Shown here: positions 61,440 through 64,000 of the stretch, piece by piece | Layout of the letters: every line of letters begins with the position of its first letter | How positions within the stretch are numbered: the stretch's first letter is position 1 | Origin: Nissolia schottii | Taxonomy: Eukaryota; Streptophyta; Magnoliopsida; Fabales; Fabaceae | DNA length: 64,000 nucleotides | Assembly (NCBI GenBank): GCA_003254905.1 | Contig: QANU01028969.1 | Span: forward strand, 248,001 to 312,000 | Direction: 5' to 3' | The notes under the pieces: model-generated | The model's input: only the letters and a program-made list of their open reading frames with translations | What the model was told of the DNA's origin: nothing | Databases searched by the model: none | Program-made: the position numbers and the translations under genes

Positions 61440-62450
61440 CAAGAAAAGGAATGGAGATCAAAAGAAATCTGGAACAAGGACAGAACTGAAGGCAAACTAG
61501 ATGGAGGACTTCAGAACACAGATAACAAAGTTAACATTCAAGGAGAATTATGCAAGAAGAATGTTGTTAAGTGGCTTGAAGGGAGCGTAGTGGGTGAATC
61601 CTCTAAGTCGTTGTATGGTGAGAAGATTATATAGGCATCACGGATATCCCAAGTATGGGATTATTTAAAATGGTGATAGCTTTTGCGAATGAACAAGAAA
61701 TGCGGGACGTCATGGACAACGGAAAAGAGGCTTTACTTGAAATTGTTCAAGACGTAAGACCCTGATCTTATGGTGAGTATTGCAGGACTCGTAGGATATG
61801 GCTACAAATTCATGGGGTGCCGCCTCATGGGAAGAAAACGAACAGGAAAAAGTTAATCATCAAGGCACTAGTTGAAGTGGGGAGTCCCGAGATAAAAAAT
61901 GATGAGACATTTAATGCTATTGACTATTATTGAGGTAGATGGCGAAGAGGCGAAGAAAAGGGCCTGGGCAAACCTAATAAAATTGCAAAATGATGATGGG
62001 CCTATGGGGAAGGAATGGTAAGGGAGTGGAGATTGAATGTGTTTTGGGCCTTGGTGAAAATCTTAATGAAGGTATTGATAGTACCCAACAAAACGAAGGG
62101 TTTGGGCCAAACCTGTGTCAAGTAGACTCGGCGGTGGTGATATTTCTTCCAAAGAAGAGGAAAATTTTGTTGTCTCCAAGACAACGCGAATTTTTTCTGC
62201 TGAATTTTGATGAAGAGATAAAAGAATCGTTCATCTCCCCTCCCCTGCTGGTGGCTACGAGGATATTGAAGAACCGATTCACAATTTAGGGCATATGATA
62301 GCTGGGGTTTACTAAAAAGTCTAGGATTTGCTGCTATTGATGAAGAGAGAGTGGTAAAGGTTCTGGACAAAAAAAAAAAAAGCCGAACTTGAAGAAAGGA
62401 GAAACGAAGCTACTCTAAGGAAGTCCAAATAGATTGCTGCGACTTTTCAT
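61440..62450 (+). mobile_element. Decayed LINE ORF1-like (DUF4283-type) stretch
   Basis: Across frames the plus strand gives WLEGSVVGESSKSLYGEKII, then TRRIWLQIHGVPPHGKK, then LIIKALVEVGSPEIKNDETF. This resembles the DUF4283/zinc-knuckle nucleic-acid-binding domain of plant LINE ORF1 and retroelement-like gag proteins (the '..WV.I.G.P.H...' pattern). Frameshifts and stops are present. The frame at 61990-62289 has no independent match. No RT follows within the window. Confidence 0.5.
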
Positions 62451-63430
62451 ATAACAACCCATATTAACCTAAAGAGACTGAAGTCTTCCCAACCTTACTC
62501 ATAAAAAAAAATCCTCAATTTTTCATAAGACCAACAAGGACCCTAAACTCAAAACACTTTGTTAGAATTTTATAAAATGCCACAAACTCATTTTTAGTCC
62601 CTGCCAAACACTATCTCAACCACAACAACAACAATCCATAATTACTAAAATCTTATTTTTCTCATCAACCAGTTTCAACCAAGAAAACCCATTTTTAATA
62701 CAAAATCACAATTCAACATAAATCACCCCCAAACCTCATTTTTCTTCCTATGGAAACAAAGCAGACCTGATTGCAACAACTCTCCATAGCCACAAAATCT
62801 CATTTTTCTCTCCAAAAACTTTGATGAAAACTGAATCCTCTCTCCCTTTCCATGACCGTAAAGCTCATTTTTCTCTCAATTAAACCTACACAAACGGAAA
62901 TCACAACAACACAAGCTCCACAACTGTGTTTTCCAACCACAATAAACACAATTTCAACATAACTTATAAAAATTCAAACATACACATATACATACAAGGT
63001 AGTGCATACAAGTGCTCATAGGAAAATTCACCTAAAACACATAGACAACAATGATGGTGATGATAAGTGTTTGATAATTTGATGAGGGAATTTTTTGTGA
63101 GGGTCAAAAGACAGGAAAGAAAATAGTGGAAGTGGCCTTGGTGATTGTGGTAGGAGGAGGAGGACTTAGTAGAGGTGGTTTTGGCCTTAGTGAGGAAGGT
63201 CGTGACTGGACTCGTGGTGGTTGTGGTCGTGTATGGTGAAGAGGATGAGGGTGGTGACTCTGCTGGCTTGTGGGGAGTGTGGCGGTGATGTTGCATGTGG
63301 TTGGTGGTGGAGAGGTGGCAATTTTGGTGATGGGGAAGGCTATAGTGGTGGAGGAGGGCTTGCATGTGACCTCTTTGGTGAGGGAAGTAAGAGAGAATGG
63401 TGATGGAGCTTTGGTGGTGTTGAGGGAGAC
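62451..63430. other. Spacer with a GGT-rich low-complexity patch
   Basis: 62451-63000 is AT-rich without signals. 63110-63420 is GGTGGT/GGAGG-rich. Open frames on both strands there are composition artefacts (Thr/Ser/His/Pro or Gly/Val runs), not genes. Confidence 0.55.
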
Positions 63431-63439
63431 CATATCTGA

Positions 63440-64000
63440 AAATGTTCTATGAAGATGATTCTTCTCACCAAAAACAAGTTGGGCTTCATCGACGGCACCT
63501 ACTTGAAACCTAATTCTGCCGATCCCTCTTTTCCTTTTTGGAAGAGCTTTAACATTCTTGTCTTAGTTTGGTTGGTAAGATCCATGTCTCAAGATATAGC
63601 TCAAAGTGTTTTCTTCATTGAAAATGCTCATTCCTTATGGATTGAACTCCAAGAACGATTCACACGTGCTGATATGTTTAGGATCTCCGAGTTGTTAGAA
63701 GAAATCTTCAGCCTTACGTAAAGAGATCTATCTGTTATCTCCTATTTCACTAGTTTAAAAATTATGTTCAATGAATATAATATCCGATATCACGTGCCAT
63801 CAAGTACCTGTAATGTCAATTGGGTATGCATGCTCTTCAACAAGTTCATGATCAAAGAAATAGAGAACATATTAGATTCCTCAAGGGACTGAATGAGCAA
63901 TTCATAGGAGCAAAATCCCAAATTATGCTCATGTCCCCTATTCCTAATCTAAATCGTGCTTTTCAACTCATTATACAACTAGAAAGATAGTTTAATTGAG
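63440..64000 (+). mobile_element. Start of a Ty1/copia gag, running off the window
   Basis: The frame from 63449 reads MKMILLTKNKLGFIDGTYLK ... WLVRSMSQDIAQSVFFIENA, then LWIELQERFTRADMFRISEL. This is the copia gag domain layout (UBN2/Retrotran_gag: LLTKNKLGFIDG, then SI...A..W..L..RF). After a stop at 63719 the homologous reading continues in another state (ISYFTSLKIMFNEYN), so it is a degraded copy. It continues beyond 64000. Confidence 0.8.

Noticed and set aside
62964-63452. Overlapping Thr/Ser/Pro and Gly/Val-rich frames on both strands
   Set aside because: Produced by a GGTGGT-rich patch; no support from splice sites or similarity.
1-64000. tRNA, rRNA or CRISPR-like features
   Set aside because: No convincing cloverleaf or rRNA sequence was seen. 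GGTTCGA-like words at 20.2, 45.5 and 46.5 kb belong to the foldback repeats.

Overview
This window looks like nuclear DNA from a flowering plant, most likely a eudicot and plausibly a legume. The legume call is inference from protein and repeat style; no species is proven. Genes have many GT-AG introns, the intergenic DNA is very AT-rich, and most of the sequence is decayed or nested transposable elements. Four protein-coding loci are supported, plus one broken duplicate. All exon boundaries were read by eye from reading frame and splice signals.

Layout. 1-24 kb has no intact host gene. It holds an LTR-like segment cut by the window start (1-2257), a badly decayed Ty1/copia element with a recognisable 3' LTR (about 3020-7006), a FAR1-domain gene fragment with GTGCA-rich tandem arrays (8.3-13 kb), a MULE-type MITE with a perfect 9-bp target duplication (14855-15362), and a non-autonomous CACTA element (16.87-21.97 kb) that carries a solo LTR, itself interrupted by a third insertion. 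24.2-32.1 kb is the gene for mitochondrial delta-1-pyrroline-5-carboxylate dehydrogenase (P5CDH/ALDH12A1), 16 exons, with ABA-type promoter elements. 34.2-35.9 kb is a gene for a conserved 391-residue protein, perhaps NOL11-like. 36.3-45 kb is again repeats: three MITEs, one nested in another, an LTR, and a 1984-bp solo LTR with a TTGTT target duplication that splits a LINE. 45.4-46.6 kb is a foldback element just upstream of a 13-exon YLPM1/ZAP3-like P-loop protein gene (46.86-54.57 kb). 54.95-60.9 kb is a recent head-to-tail duplication of a pectate lyase gene on the minus strand. The distal copy (57.3-59.4 kb) is intact, 438 residues. The proximal copy has lost most of exons 2-4. 60.9-64 kb holds another 9-bp-TSD MITE, a decayed LINE ORF1-like stretch and the start of a copia gag.

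Functionally the genes are unrelated, as expected for a eukaryotic chromosome: proline catabolism, possible ribosome biogenesis, nuclear RNA-associated kinase-like protein, and cell-wall pectin cleavage. The most informative signals are the transposon stratigraphy, the truncated pectate lyase copy that still has a start, signal peptide and splice sites, and the repeat arrays upstream of both pectate lyase copies. I did not find a clear unknown gene system.
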